DNA from: Cylindrobasidium torrendii FP15055 ss-10
Taxonomy: Eukaryota > Basidiomycota > Agaricomycetes > Agaricales > Physalacriaceae
Direction of reading: 5' to 3'
Assembly (NCBI GenBank): GCA_000934385.1
Contig: KN880655.1
Coordinates: forward strand, 1 to 39,364
Length of the DNA stretch: 39,364 bases
Part shown: positions 1 through 11,261 of the stretch, piece after piece
Layout of the letters: the number at the start of each line of letters is the position of its first letter
Numbering within the stretch: the first letter of the stretch is position 1
Program-made: the position numbers and the translations under genes
The notes under the pieces: model-generated
What the model was told of the DNA's origin: nothing
The model's database searches: none
What the model saw: the letters and a program-made list of their open reading frames with translations, nothing else

Positions 1-330
1 GTGGAGAACGCGAAGAGGTATTGAACTTAAGGGAGCCGTGTGCCGAACGCAAATGAGGGCTGAACTCAAGAGGGCTGAGTGGAGAACGCGAAGAGGTATT
101 GAACTTAAGAGGGCTGGGTGAGGAACGCAAAGAGGTATTGAACTTAAGAGGGCTGGGTGTCGATCATAGATGCCGATTGAACTTAAAACGGCTGGGTGGA
201 GAACGCGAATGAGGACTGAACTTAAGAGGGTTGGGTGAGGAACGCGAATAGGTATTGAACCTAAGAGGGCTGGGTGAGGAACGCGAAGAGGTAGTGAACT
301 TAACTAACATGGGTGGAGAAGAGTAGTTGT
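1..330. repeat. 39-bp minisatellite, about 8 copies
   Basis: The word GAAC(T/C)(T/C)AA recurs at 23, 62, 101, 140, 179, 218, 257 and 296, an exact 39-bp spacing. Each unit reads roughly GAACTTAAGAGGGCTGGGTG followed by AGGAACGCGAAGAGGTATT, with point differences between copies. The array runs off the left edge, so its full size is unknown. The period is a multiple of three, and on the minus strand one frame stays open through the copies except for a single TGA at 164-166, giving a degenerate 13-residue repeat (Pro-Ser-Pro-Leu-Lys-Phe-Asn). Confidence 0.93.
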
Positions 331-346
331 ACTTGACACCAGGCAT

Positions 347-880
347 AGTGTGAAAATGCTATTGATTTTATTTTACTTAGTATTTAGGAGAAGGGTATAT
401 TGCTTAGATGACAGTTGAACAGTGTGAACTCCGCATTGCCTCAGTGTGCAGTGGAGAAATTTTTGTCGGGATGGGTCAGGTTCCACCCAACAGAGTCACA
501 ATTTGAACATCAAACAAAAAGGATCAAGCACTACAACGACACCAGAGCGGCGAAAATAGTCAAAACAAAGGGTCAGCCAAGTTATAACGAGCTTCGTTTG
601 AGCTGGATGCAAAATCATTGCAAAGAGGATGATACTGGCGTTTGTACGCAAATGAGAAAGAGGTATCGTAGATATTTCCTCCGTCGTACATCTCATATTG
701 TACGGCCCTGGAGTCGTTTGTCTGGCCATGATCGCACACATCGCTTTACCATTCATCACGGAGACCTCTTTTTTCATGAGGCTCGACGATTCCTAGATTG
801 TTTTTTGTCTACGCGGAGGCATCTGCATGCGTATATAACGGCAGGATCAGTCACTTCTTCCTCATCAAAGAATTTTCATC
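347..880. other. No gene recognised; TATA box at its end
   Basis: A 286-codon open stretch begins at a TTG at 415 and runs to 1275, but it has no ATG near its start, no recognisable domain, and overlaps the better-supported spliced gene at 881-1190 in another frame. TATATAA at 832-838 lies 43 nt before the ATG at 881 and probably serves that gene. Confidence 0.5.
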
Positions 881-1190
881 ATGGAAAAAGGACGTTCGCT
901 TGGCATTGGTGCTTCTCTTCCACTGTCTGTACCCCTATACGACCTAACAATCCCTCAGGCTCTTGCAAACTATGCGCCGCGAGACTGGACCCGCGCATTC
1001 AGGATAAAATGCATGTAGCACTGGCTATGATAGACCACCTGCGTACATTTCATACAGACTGTCGCCTCCACTGCAAATCTTGCGAGCATTCCGAGAAGCA
1101 GCATCCGTCGTTGCCCAAGGAGGATCATTTTGGGATTTTGCTCATAGATGGATACATGACGGTCCAACCATTTGCACGAGCTCGAACTAA
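881..1190 (+). CDS. Small protein of unknown function, 88 aa, one intron
   Basis: Exon 1 (881-1014) and exon 2 (1058-1190) join across a 43-nt GT-AG intron (1015-1057) to give 267 nt in frame. A clear TATATAA lies 43 nt upstream of the ATG. The product starts MEKGRSLGIGASLPLSVPL and ends in a Trp/Phe-containing segment (SFWDFAHRWIHDG). No domain, signal peptide or membrane segment is evident. The left flank is the minisatellite and the right flank the end of the NAD(P)-binding gene on the other strand. It could be a real small gene or the truncated N-terminus of a larger one; without splicing the frame ends at 1018. Function not recognised. Confidence 0.4.
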
Positions 1191-1493
1191 TACTGAGACC
1201 AAGGCGCCCCCAGACGAGCCAGGCTCACCACCTCGCACTCCGGGACCCAAAATGCTGTTCACTAACGGCCGCTAGTAACACTATTAACTCGTGTTGAACG
1301 TTAACAGAAAATACTGAACATCCTCCCACACTTTTTAACAGCTCTATGCTGCGCACGCCTTTGGGCGCACGACTCCAAATCCTATTCTATCCTATCAAAG
1401 AATATATACACAATCATGTTAATTTCATCATGGTCAATACGCGCACAATACAAGCATATTCGTTGTATCCGAACCCTCTGTACGAGCAGTCGC
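1191..1493. other. Short intergenic stretch, nothing recognised
   Basis: This lies between the small plus-strand gene and the 3' end of the minus-strand NAD(P)-binding gene. It is AT-rich near 1390-1440 and would contain the two 3' UTRs. I see no open frame or RNA here. Confidence 0.5.
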
Positions 1494-2831
1494 CTAAGAT
1501 TTAATTATGCTCTCCGTGAGCCGTGCGATATCCCGCTCAAGATGGTCCTTGTCGTACTTCGGCTTCCACCCCAGACGCCTCGCCCGAGTACCCCTACAGC
1601 GACAGTTTCCCGCAAGAAGCGGCGCGTAAATATCCTACATGCACAGTAGTCAGCGCAGGGTCTTCCCTTGATTTCCAGACACGCACGTATGGTGGAGGAA
1701 AGAACTTTGAGACCTCTTCCTCGGTGAACGCGCGAACTGTGGGAGACGATGTTCCCATGGATCTGGCTGCTATCGCGGCAGGCCAGCCTGTCTCGATTTC
1801 GATGTTCTCGGCGAAGTAGTATCCTTCGGGACCGTGTGGGGCGTTGTCGAGGTTATCCAAGATAGTAAGAATGAGGCTGGAGACTATACGAATAGACAAG
1901 TGTGAGTGCGCACTGCAGGCGGCTGCAAACACACATACCGTCTTCGACGTGAACCCAGGGCCACAGATTGAGTCCTCCACCAATAGCAGCAGGGCTACCG
2001 GCGAGAGCGACGGTATGGCCAATGCTCATCCGCGGACCAAGGTCATTGTCCTTCTGGATTCCGGCTTGGGAAAGAACGGTGTCGGCGTGGCCGTATATGG
2101 CGCCAGGAATGACAAGGTACGACTTGATGTAGCCTAGGACAGATAAGGCATCATGCCAATAGAGAGCGCTATGAATGTTTGTCCAGCGTACCTGCTGCAT
2201 CAGCCTTGAGCACCTCGAGGTCGGCCTCCCGGTGGGGCTGCGTCGAAGGTATCTGCGCTAACTTGTCGGTGTCGGTATCATCCCAGATCGTGTCCGACGC
2301 ATATCTGCCCATAGCCTCATCTTTGAGGACAGCGCACCCCGACTGTCGAGCGCAAATCAGACGCGTGGTTACAAAAAAGCTCAAGACACCTACGACATGA
2401 ATAAGAGCAATCTGTTCCTTTGTCGTGTCGAATCGTTTCTTGCATGCACCGAGAAGCACGGCGGTTCCTTCTACATCATCAGAATTGAACTAGGCGTACA
2501 TCAGCCTTTGTATGCCCACAGATGTGGGCCGACTTACAGTGTCAATGATGATATCTGCCTTATTGACGCAGGTTTCCAGTATAGCAGCGTCTGTCGCCGT
2601 ACCCACAACCACATGGAGTGAACCTAATTTGAGCGCCTCGAGCGCGAGCGCCTTCTCGTTGCTTCGAACAAGTACAGTGATTTCGAAATTCTCGCGCTTG
2701 AAAATGTCCTCAAGAATTGTGCCGCCGACGTATCCTATATTGAACTGATGTGAACACGGGGTGCCGGTGAGGAATGCTGAGGGTGGAGACTCACCGGTGC
2801 CGCCCAGAATGAAAATATTGAGGGGAGCCAT
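1494..2831 (-). CDS. NAD(P)-binding Rossmann-fold protein (epimerase/NmrA-like), 337 aa
   Basis: Seven exons joined by six GT-AG introns of 48-60 nt leave exactly 1014 coding nt. The first splice (intron 2735-2794) builds the dinucleotide-binding motif GGTGYVGG right after MAPLNIFIL, the glycine-rich loop of atypical/extended short-chain dehydrogenases. The segment ITVLVRS follows as the second beta strand, with Arg suggesting possible NADP preference. Further on come ADIIIDT, a PGAIYG segment typical of epimerase-like proteins, FAENIEIETGWPA, and a basic C-terminus (LGWKPKYDKDHLERDIARL). No YxxxK catalytic pair is obvious, so it may be a sensor or a reductase with an altered active site. TATATAAA on the minus strand at 2867-2874 sits 36 nt before the ATG. 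Substrate unknown. Confidence 0.85.
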
Positions 2832-2866
2832 GGTGCTAGATGAGAAGACGTGAGCGCCTTTGGGGC

Positions 2867-2874
2867 TTTATATA
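2867..2874 (-). promoter_or_regulatory. TATA box of the NAD(P)-binding gene
   Basis: TATATAAA on the minus strand, 36 nt before the ATG at 2831. The rest of the gap to 3269 holds only short unsupported frames. Confidence 0.6.
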
Positions 2875-3269
2875 CGGCTGAAGAAATGGACAGAGGTCAT
2901 GAGGATGACAATCGATGAGCCTGAATACCGCTATCTGGCCGCTATGGCGTACCCTGTCCTTACTTCGCCCGAACTGAGGACGCATCGGTGTGCTGCCGTC
3001 GGGACGCATACGCGATTATATATCAGAACTTTCCGAGAAGTTCACAGTTCTTGTAAACGGTTCATATCTGGACGAAAACGAAAACGAATGTGGTCTTCTG
3101 ATGGCCGATGATAAAAGTGCCGCGCATATGATTGATACATGCAAACAGAGCTCTGGTATAAGTAGAGCCACTCTGTCTCAGAGAATTTACTTGACAGTCA
3201 GCGCGGGATAACTTGATGACCTAGCACATCGGTCAATATAGATGTCGAATAAGTACGCAAGCAGCTGGC

Positions 3270-4223
3270 CTACGCTAATCCCCGAGCCCGAATGCGCTCC
3301 GCACGCACCCAGACGTCTGTAAAGCCAGGCGGAGGTACGTCGAAGCCAAACAAAGTGGTGACTGAATTTCTTTCGTACTCTACATCCATCGAGCTGTCCA
3401 CCGGTACCGCTGGATCCTCTCGTCTGTGTGTCCAATCTATAAGAAAAGGCACGATTCGTGGGTCTGAACGAGCCGCGCGCACAATAGTCTTCGTTGCTTC
3501 AAGATTCCGGTCTGCGTTCACTAGTGCTACGGAAAGCTGATCGAGGGGAAGACCTCTATGAGTGAGGCGTCCGCATAAACGCACCCCATGCGACTCTGAG
3601 CCGCGGTCGACGCATACCGCAACATGTGTAATCGAAGAATCACCCAGGATACGATCCAGAAAAAGCACAGAAAATCTAAGGCTAAGATAAGGCGACATCA
3701 GAGCGAGGTGGGTAACAGTTGGTGGGATGGAGCATTCGGCGAGATCTTGCATCTGCCAGAGGTAGAGTCGGCGAAGGTTGGGCATGGGCGGAGGTTGGTT
3801 CTTCATGGGGGAAATCATCCAAGACAGAGTGTGCACAGAGGCGCAATTTTCCATCACAGAATGGAAGGAGGCTTCCTGCGTAACGATATCTTCATTATCT
3901 TTATTTCCGGGAAAAGGACCTGGGCGAAAAATGAGGATGTTGGGGATCCGAGAGAGTGCAGGCGAGGTTTGAAGCGTGCGAAGAAATAGGCGAGCCTGCG
4001 TTCCGCAAGTGAAAACAAGGACACGATAGAACTCTTTCTGTATCCTTCATGTGTTTGCGTTAGTCCATACACGCTGCAAGCAGAAAGACACGAAATGGAC
4101 GCACCATCTTCTGGCGCTCTGGCACACAAGACAGTGCACTAGCATAGACTGTCTATCAGCGAGATGAGACCATTCGAATATCTCCATGACGAGCTCGTAA
4201 GGAAGTCCTGCAATGTTGGACAT
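3270..4223 (-). CDS. F-box protein, Agaricomycete type, 299 aa
   Basis: The protein begins MSNIAGLPYELVMEIFEW, a short F-box-like motif (LPxEL...IF), followed by CLVCQSARRW. A GT-AG intron of 54 nt starting GTGTCT brings the frame to KEFYRVLVFTCGTQARLFL, the typical join between the F-box and the following region in fungal F-box proteins; a 33-nt alternative (GTATGG donor) is also in frame. The rest has leucine-rich-like pieces (PNLRRLYLWQM) and ends at a TAG at 3270. Such proteins usually act as substrate receptors of SCF ubiquitin ligases, binding Skp1 through the F-box. It is a different family from the two paralogs at 4.5-5.9 kb and 9.1-10.5 kb. The exact intron is uncertain; the gene itself is likely. 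Confidence 0.75.
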
Positions 4224-4492
4224 GGTGGTTCATAATCAGTGGCAGACCAACATGCTTGATGCCGGATCACACTCATCTCGTGCCGAGTGCGCCACTACGG
4301 TCGCGCCCCGCTAACTGGGATTAGTTTGAGTTATTGCAACATGGTATTAAGCAAAATGAGGAGCGTATAGTTGACTTTGAATCATATTATCTGTCAACCA
4401 TTCTCCATTATCAACCGGGCGAGACAAACTACAAAGTATGAAATGAGACGCCCAGGCAGCCAGTAAGTACTTGGTTGCCGGTAAATAATAAC

Positions 4493-5934
4493 TTAAGAAC
4501 GCTGTGCACGTGTGCCGCGCTTGGAAGCCTTTTCTACCTTGGCTCGCTCTCTTGCGCGCTCCTTCTTCTCGCGTGCGATGCGTCGTTTGTCTCCCTCTAC
4601 TACTTTTCCACATTCAATCAAGCTCTTCAGAATGCCGCCCTCTTTCCACTCTGTATGAATGTTAGTATTCAAAACATGAAAACGCGTACTTTGGGCTGAC
4701 CTTCATCTGTGAGTGGGACTTGTCGTGATATCAAAGTACGGTAGCGAGACGGGAAGGATTTATCCCGGGAGAGTGTGCGGAGGACATCGGCCCAGAAGTC
4801 CTCGTCAGCATCGTCTTCTGGCCGTCCGGCGATGATGTAGCCATCCTCTTTCATACGTGCTGCAATACTAAGGACGTATGTCAGTCAAGAAAGAACAGCG
4901 ACCGCCAAAAACCGCTCACTCTTTACGTCGTTGCAGTCCGATAGCATGCTTCTTCTCCTTCTTCTCTAGCGCCGCGCATTCATCCATGTGTATTTTGAAA
5001 TCCTTTAACTGCCTGCACTCATCCTTCAACGATTCAAAGTTCTCCTTCTCATTGTTTGACCACACAAAAAACTTGTCACCCGTCAAGTTTTTTGTTTCTT
5101 TAACCATTTCAACAAAGCTTGCGCGATCAAAGAGCTCTGGGGTACCAAAGTAGCCCAATGATGGCGTGGAAGGTGTGAATCTTTTGATCCAGTCAACATA
5201 GCGAGCTGTTTTCGCCACCTCCTTAGCAGTCTTATCGAGAAGTTTACCGGGCAAGAAGCTACGTGAGTCAGGATGAGTATGAAGGTAGATGAATTTAGGT
5301 TAAACAAGAAATGGAACGCACTCTGGCGACTTATAAAGGCAAGTCTGGCACAAGTTCACCCGAAGCATGAATTGAGGCAGCTGTCCTTTGCGAGATTTTT
5401 GGCATTTCTATTTGTAAATGTCAGCTTCGAGGATTTATTGAATGAGCAGATGCGCCGTAGACGTACATCGCAACGATCATCGAAGAGTAGATTTGCCAGC
5501 CTCGGTTCGCTTATGTCGTTGCGGACTTCGCGGATACCGTCGAGCAATATGGACTCAAACGATAAACGCCATGCATAGCGACTTCTTTCGCTCATGAAAA
5601 CAGCACGCAGTGTCTTACATGTCCGCGAGAGACGCAAAAGAGTTAAGGGATGCAGGTAAGCACATATCTAGGTGCACTAATATGAGCTGGGGACAGAGAG
5701 CGACGACTTTGAGCGACGCACCTCATAGAGTATGTCCGCGGGGACATCCAATAACCTGAAGTACAGAATCTCCTCCAACTTGGCCTTCTTCGCTATATTT
5801 CCTCGTCGGGTTGTTGTCTTTTCTGAAGCATCGATCCTTTTGCGTTTCCCGCCGACGGAGCGTGTGACGGCTACATTTGCTTTCTGCACATCCTGTTTGA
5901 GTGGCTTTGCAGATTTCGACCTCTTTGGCGGCAT
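4493..5934 (-). CDS. F-box protein with basic N-terminus and zinc-binding cysteines, 387 aa (copy 1)
   Basis: Six exons with five introns (54, 59, 63, 52, 50 nt) give exactly 1164 nt. Residues about 1-60 are Lys/Arg-rich (MPPKRSK, GGKRKRID, KKAKLEE), a likely nuclear localisation signal. An F-box follows (LLDVPADILYEICAYLHP then LLRLSRTCKTLR). After the F-box region come two Cys-x2-Cys pairs about 25 residues apart (RCDKCQKS and LCQTCLYKS), a probable zinc knuckle, then an ELFDRASFVEMVKETK segment and a long charged coiled coil ending in a Lys/Arg/Glu tail. The start is the ATG at 5934 because it matches the paralog; another in-frame ATG lies at 6039. Likely an SCF substrate receptor; the substrate is unknown. 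Head-to-head with the MYND gene. Confidence 0.88.
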
Positions 5935-6401
5935 ATTGAGTGAGAACGTGTATGATGATGGTGGTTGAGAGGAAAGGTACTCGATCAGCCGCGTGGGCTG
6001 TGCGTTAAGGTTCACCGTTGAACTGTCGGTTCCGATCATGTGACCGGACACCCATCAAGGCCAGCATTGTTACTTACTCTTTGCGCAGTTAAATCAAGAT
6101 GTTGAAGCTCCACGCATACTTTTTCAGCTTTCTCTTGCTCCGCACATTTTTACATATGCACCGTAAACAATTGTTTACAAAGTTGGCCCGTTGAGCACTA
6201 AATCCCCCCGAGTCCGTAATAGCGACATGTCTCGAATCAAGATAAAGGCCCGAAACAGTATCATTGTTTGCTCAAGGCCCAGATAGGATCATTGTTTCAT
6301 TGTTGTTGCCTATATATATATATATATGAGTGTCTTCAGAAACCAAAATCGTCACATCCCCCGCCACTTTCTGTCTTCTTGCGTTCCGCTCGTGCCACAC
6401 A
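5935..6401. promoter_or_regulatory. Shared divergent promoter with a forkhead-type palindrome
   Basis: This 467-bp region separates the divergent F-box and MYND genes. At 6163-6178 lies the perfect 16-bp palindrome GTAAACAATTGTTTAC, which contains the forkhead core GTAAACA on both strands. A (TA)n run at 6311-6327 acts as the likely TATA box of the MYND gene, about 75 nt before its ATG. Confidence 0.6.
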
Positions 6402-8366
6402 ATGCCATCAAGCACCGAGGTTCTTTCTAAGCTCTTTGTGAGTTTGTCAACGGAATTGTGCAATGGCCACCGCTGACATAGACGCAGGACGGAGTAACGA
6501 AGAATGATCCTGTCTATATTTCTAGGATGGAACATTTACTTTCGAGACAGAGCTCCCTCGAAGACTTCCTTTCGAGCATTCAACCTCACAAAGACCAATA
6601 CTCTTTCATCACGCAAAGACTTGAAGTATGTCTACGAGAAGCCCAGATTTTGCCATGGCAAGACGATTTCGACGCGTGGTGGAACTCTCCCGTGATTCGA
6701 ATCGGCCATTTCTGTCTGTGTATATGCAGGAGATTGGTACCTGGACTAGGGAGCTCTGTAGGTGACGGGACGAATGTTCTGCCACCCGTGTTTATCAATT
6801 GGGTCTCACTCTTGGTTGAACCTATTGTTCAAATCGGAAACGAAAAGCGATACGACTCTTTCACCCTCGAAAACTTCGTTTATATTCTGGACACATGGGC
6901 AAGCACGTTACAGAACATCACCACGGACTCCATCGACAGCATTTTCCCTCGCCTTTTTCACACGATCGCAAGACTCGCTATCGCGACAGCTGTGGCGGAA
7001 CATCACGCCAACGATGCCATTGCTTCGGGATGTTACGCTGCGCTTTACAGGCTTCTCTGGCATTTCAATCACAGCTATCCTTCAACCGACTCTCGTGCAG
7101 CATTCTCAGAACGCCTAAACTGCCTCGCAGATGCCATCATTCGCACAATGATTTGGATGGTCGGCACATCTGTTGGGAAAGACTCCCAAAATATCCGTGC
7201 GGGCTTTACCTGGATGGCGGAGTTCCTCGCCTGCGTCTCCAAGAACAAAGACTTATACTACGCGCTCCTCGAAGCAGATATCACCACCATACTGGCACGC
7301 ACTTTACGCAAACTCGTTCGTGCGGAGGTCGAAACCTGCATAAATATTCACGACAATCTATGTCTTGTGTTATTCATGTTGGAAGAACTGATCTGGGATC
7401 CTGCTCAGATGCGCAAGGCTCTCGAGGCTCACCTTGCTTTGTCTATACTCAGGCTTCCTGGTATTCTGTCGGTCGTGCCGGCGCGATCGCACACAGGCTG
7501 TACCCGAACAAGAGATCTTCACCCACCCACCATGGCGGTACTCCTTGGGCTTAGGATTGCATCACTCACCATATTCCCGACTTTTAGACCGCTTCTGAGG
7601 ACGTCGGTGAAGTTCATAGATTTGGCCATCGAGCGAGGTGATATCAGGTTTGGCGGGGAACAGCCAGGCGTCTGGCTTCAACTTCAAGAGACATACACGT
7701 ACTTGCGTCAGAACCTTAATCTTCAAGAAACGAGGGGCGCCTCTCTCAGTACGTGTTCCAACAAGGGTTGCGAGTCTATAGATATCCGCGGCCAGTGTTC
7801 TTCATGCCACTCTGCAGAATACTGCTCCGCAGCGTGTCAACGCGAGCACTGGAAGTCCGCCCATAGAGATCCTTGTACTGCTTACAAGGCCGCAGACTGT
7901 AATAACACCTCTCTCTCATACCGTCCTCGACAAACGCTGACATCCCCTAGGGCTTACGATGTTTCGGCCACTCTGCAATCGTGACCGTCAGGCGCTTATC
8001 AAAGGAGCTCGGGAACTGCTATCGACTGACGCAGGGTTTCGCGTTCGCGCAGCTCTGCAAGAGTCAGAGCCTGTGGTTGAGTATACCACGGACAGCCCGC
8101 GCCCTGTGCTTGTGATTGACTTCTGTCCTGCTGTCTCGATCAAAGCCGACATCAACGACCCTGCGCTGAGAGCGACGCGGGTCGAATACAAGGTCGAAGC
8201 GTTCAGCGATTGGATAAAAGGATTGCAAAATATGATTTACTACGTTGGCGAAACTCCCGAGGATGTGGTTGAGTTAGTGAACCATCAGAGGGCTGGAGGC
8301 ATCCTGGTAGCATACATGTTTGGGGATTGGGTGTATCACATGTCGGGGAAAGACGAGCTCGAATGA
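6402..8366 (+). CDS. MYND zinc-finger protein, 620 aa
   Basis: Three exons (6402-6437, 6488-7898, 7951-8366) with introns of 50 and 52 nt sum to 1863 nt. A short first exon (MPSSTEVLSKLF) is followed by a long helical region without known catalytic motifs. Near residue 450 there is a canonical MYND finger: CSNKGC, then CSSCHSAEYC, then CQREHWKSAHRDPC, giving the seven Cys and one His that bind two zinc ions. A C-terminal domain of about 150 residues follows, with VLVIDFCPAVSIKAD and MFGDWVYHM. Large families of such proteins occur in Agaricomycetes; MYND domains usually mediate protein-protein contact with proline-rich partners. The second intron was chosen because it rescues the frame directly after the finger. 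Confidence 0.93.
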
Positions 8367-8473
8367 GGGTTGGGTCGGAATGGAACACAATAGAACAATA
8401 ATACCGAGGTACCTTACACAGATAACTTTGATGAATACAGACTCGAATTTCAAGATCTGTATCGGTTGAGAAC

Positions 8474-8677
8474 ATGGCAGACGCAAAAGAGGAAAAGCTG
8501 TACGCAAAGAAGATGTGCTACATCCAACCTGGAAAGCCAGCCGTCCGTGGCCCGGCGAGTTAGCAGCGCGTGGATGATGTACACAACATACCTGGCAATA
8601 ACCCTACACCATTGCATAAAAAATCGAACGCGAAGGATACACAAGCTCACAGCGCGCTCAAAAAGGACCGTCTCTAG
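8474..8677 (+). pseudogene. Small ORF interrupted by one in-frame stop
   Basis: An ATG at 8474 opens MADAKEEKLYAKKMCYIQPG and stops at TAG 8561-8563 after 29 codons. The same frame then stays open to TAG 8675-8677 with protein-like composition (RVDDVHNIPGNNPTPLHKKS). No canonical intron removes the stop. It may be a decayed gene fragment or chance. The remaining 8367-9095 shows nothing else. Confidence 0.2.
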
Positions 8678-9095
8678 ACGCGTCTTGATTGTGAAGCATC
8701 GACGTGATTGCGTTTCCCGCAAACGTGCGACGGTTGAATACTTTTGCTTCGTATATTTCTTGGCGGCATATTGCGTAAAGAGTCAGATGATGGCAGCTGA
8801 GAGCAAGGATGTTTGATCAAGCGCAGCGCGATCGCGTGTCGGGGATTCGGGCCGTGTCATGATCAGTGAACAAAGCAAACTGAAGGCTGCGAAGTCACCG
8901 GAGGCTTGCAAATCGTATTTGAGGCTACAAACTTAGAAGAAGTTGAAATAAACTGTCTTGTGAACTCATCTTTGCTGGGGCTACGTATTAAGCGTGCTAA
9001 AAATCGAGCCGTCAATGTAACAGCCTTCAACAGTATGTATATAGACAATTGAACTTTTGAATCGTGTACTACACTTGAGGACCCTTACTGCCTTT

Positions 9096-10475
9096 CTAAA
9101 TCCTGTTCTCCTCGCGTTCTCCTCGCAGCTTGTCCCCTTTGACTACTTTCCCGCAAGCGATCAAGCACTTCAAAATTTCACCTCCGTTCCAGTCTGTGGG
9201 GCATGTTAGTGACCAAACGGGACAGAAAATGTGTTCATAGGCAGACCTTGCTCCGTGAGCGGGGATTGACGCGAAATCAAAGTACGGTAGTAAGACGGGG
9301 AAATCTTATCCCTAGAAAGAGTGCGGAGGACATCGTCCCAGAACTCTTCGCCAGCTTCACCATTCGGCTGTTCGGTGACATAACCAGCCTCTTTGAATCG
9401 AGCTGCGATGCTACGGATAATCTTTGGTTAAGGAGAGGAATAAGCGTACGCGGCCACTCACTCTTTGCGTCGTTGGATCCCGATGGCACGCCTTTTATCC
9501 ACCTTTTCCTGTTCCGCACATCCCTTCATATACACCATGTACTCCTTCAAGCGCTTGCACTCATCCTCAAGCCCCAAATAGCGATATCTCCTCTCTTTAC
9601 TCCACTTGTCTAACTCGTTCTTGGTCAAGCCTTTCGTTTCCTTGACCATTCCGACGAAGCTTGCGCGATCAAAGAGTTCCTGGGTACAGAAGCCTGATGA
9701 CAATGCGGACGGAGTGAGGCTCTTGATAACGGGAATGTGGGCGCCATAGTCTAAACTGCGAATGTCCGTTATTTCCAAGGCGGTTGGCTTGAGTTGTTTG
9801 TCGCTTAGGAAGCTAAATGGGTGATGATTGGCGTGGATAGAGTCGTAGTAATGGATGTGACGCACTCTTTCGACTTGTAAAGGCAATTGTCGCACATATT
9901 TACCCGAAGCATGAACTGTGGACACTTTCCTCTACGAGACTTCTGGCATCCCTGTTGGCAGCCGTCAGACCTGAGGTTTACGGATGATGCGCGACGCAGC
10001 AGACGTACATCACAGCGGTCTTCAAAGAAGAGGCTCGCAAGCCTTGGCTCGTACATGTCGCTGTAGAGGTCGTGGATACCTTCGACCAGAACGGACTTGA
10101 AGGATGCGCACCATGCACGAATGCTGGCCTTGCTCAAGAGAAGTTCGCTCGCTTTCTTGCAAGTACGCGAGAGATACAGGACTGCCAAAGGATGCAAGTA
10201 GGAACAAATCTGAGCGTAGCGTTGATAAGAGTGGCTGGAAAACACCATTCACCAACACGCACCTTATAGAGAACGTCCGGAACAGTCAACAACGCGAAGG
10301 TCGGGATCTCCTCCAATTTCGCCTTCTTGGATGTAGTCCCTCGTTTTCCACGTGCGCCCCCTTGAGCATCGACGCGTTTGCGTTTTCCACCGGCGACGGA
10401 AAGTATAGCGAGAGCATCGGCGGCCTGCGCCTTCTGTTTCGGTTGCTTCGCATGTTTGTTCGTTTTCGCCGGCAT
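9096..10475 (-). CDS. F-box protein with basic N-terminus and zinc-binding cysteines, 370 aa (copy 2)
   Basis: Paralog of the gene at 4493-5934 with the same order of parts and five introns (53, 57, 53, 51, 53 nt) at matching positions; the exons total exactly 1113 nt. The basic N-terminus (GGKRKRVD, KKAKLEEI), an F-box shortened by one residue (LLTVPDVLYKICSYLHP), and the second Cys pair (MCDNCLYKS) are kept. In the first Cys pair the spacing changes (RCDGCQKS) but both cysteines remain. The charged C-terminal tail of copy 1, about 20 residues of Lys/Arg/Glu, is missing: this copy ends shortly after KGDKLRGEREENRI. Likely a nuclear SCF substrate receptor. The start ATG at 10475 aligns with copy 1. 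Confidence 0.87.
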
Positions 10476-11261
10476 TTTGAGTGATAGTTAGGACGACGAT
10501 GGTTGTGGGAGAAAGATGAGTCAATTGCGGCAGCGACACGCGATTTGGACATTGGATGAGATCGTGATCGAGTCTGTCCACGTGACTAGACATCACCCAT
10601 ATCATGATTCATGGCCCTCATCGCATTTCTGTATGCATTTGTATGCCTAAAAATACTCATATTCTAACGCAAAATCAGTATCGCCTGATTTTCAGATTCG
10701 AACTACCATTAGAAGTACTTCCGTCGCGGCGAGGGAGCTTCAGGCAGCCCTTGAAAAGGTGATAATGGGTTCCCAAGATGCGGGATGGCTTTTCTTCTAT
10801 GATGAATGAGCTTTGGATACACGGTGCACCAGATGAACCGATACGTAAATGGCACAAATTGTGCAGTGCTTTCGCAGCCTATTTGCATAGAACTGGGGAC
10901 TCGGACTCAAAACGCTGATCTGGACTTTTTTCCTAGTCATTTCCCTGTTCAATGAAACATTAATTTCTAGCAAGCGACAAAATGTATGATGCATACGCAT
11001 AGAAAGAACTCGGACGTTAGATGATAAGTTCGACGATAAGTTCGACATGTACGTCCTGGATAACAAGATGGTAAAACAAAGAGAGTAGGGTCACCAATGC
11101 GAACGTTAGGGTCAAATGGAAGAAATAAGTGTTTATATAGAGTAGTTCGATTGAACCGTTTCTGAGCATAGGCCACATGAAGTGTGAAAGTCCTTGCCGG
11201 AGGGAGATGATTGTTCGATCGCAAGCAAACCGTTGGTCCAACCCATCAGGTTTACTCGACA
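10476..11261. other. Intergenic, no gene recognised; tandem 12-mer
   Basis: Short frames here have no coding look. GATAAGTTCGAC occurs twice in tandem at 11023-11046; each copy carries a GATA-factor core (GATAAG). Confidence 0.5.

Noticed and set aside
415..1275. 286-codon open frame on the plus strand
   Set aside because: Starts at TTG, has no domain, and overlaps a better-supported spliced gene in another frame.
10675..10720. TTCGAA-containing tRNA-like B box
   Set aside because: No matching A box or acceptor stem can be folded around it.
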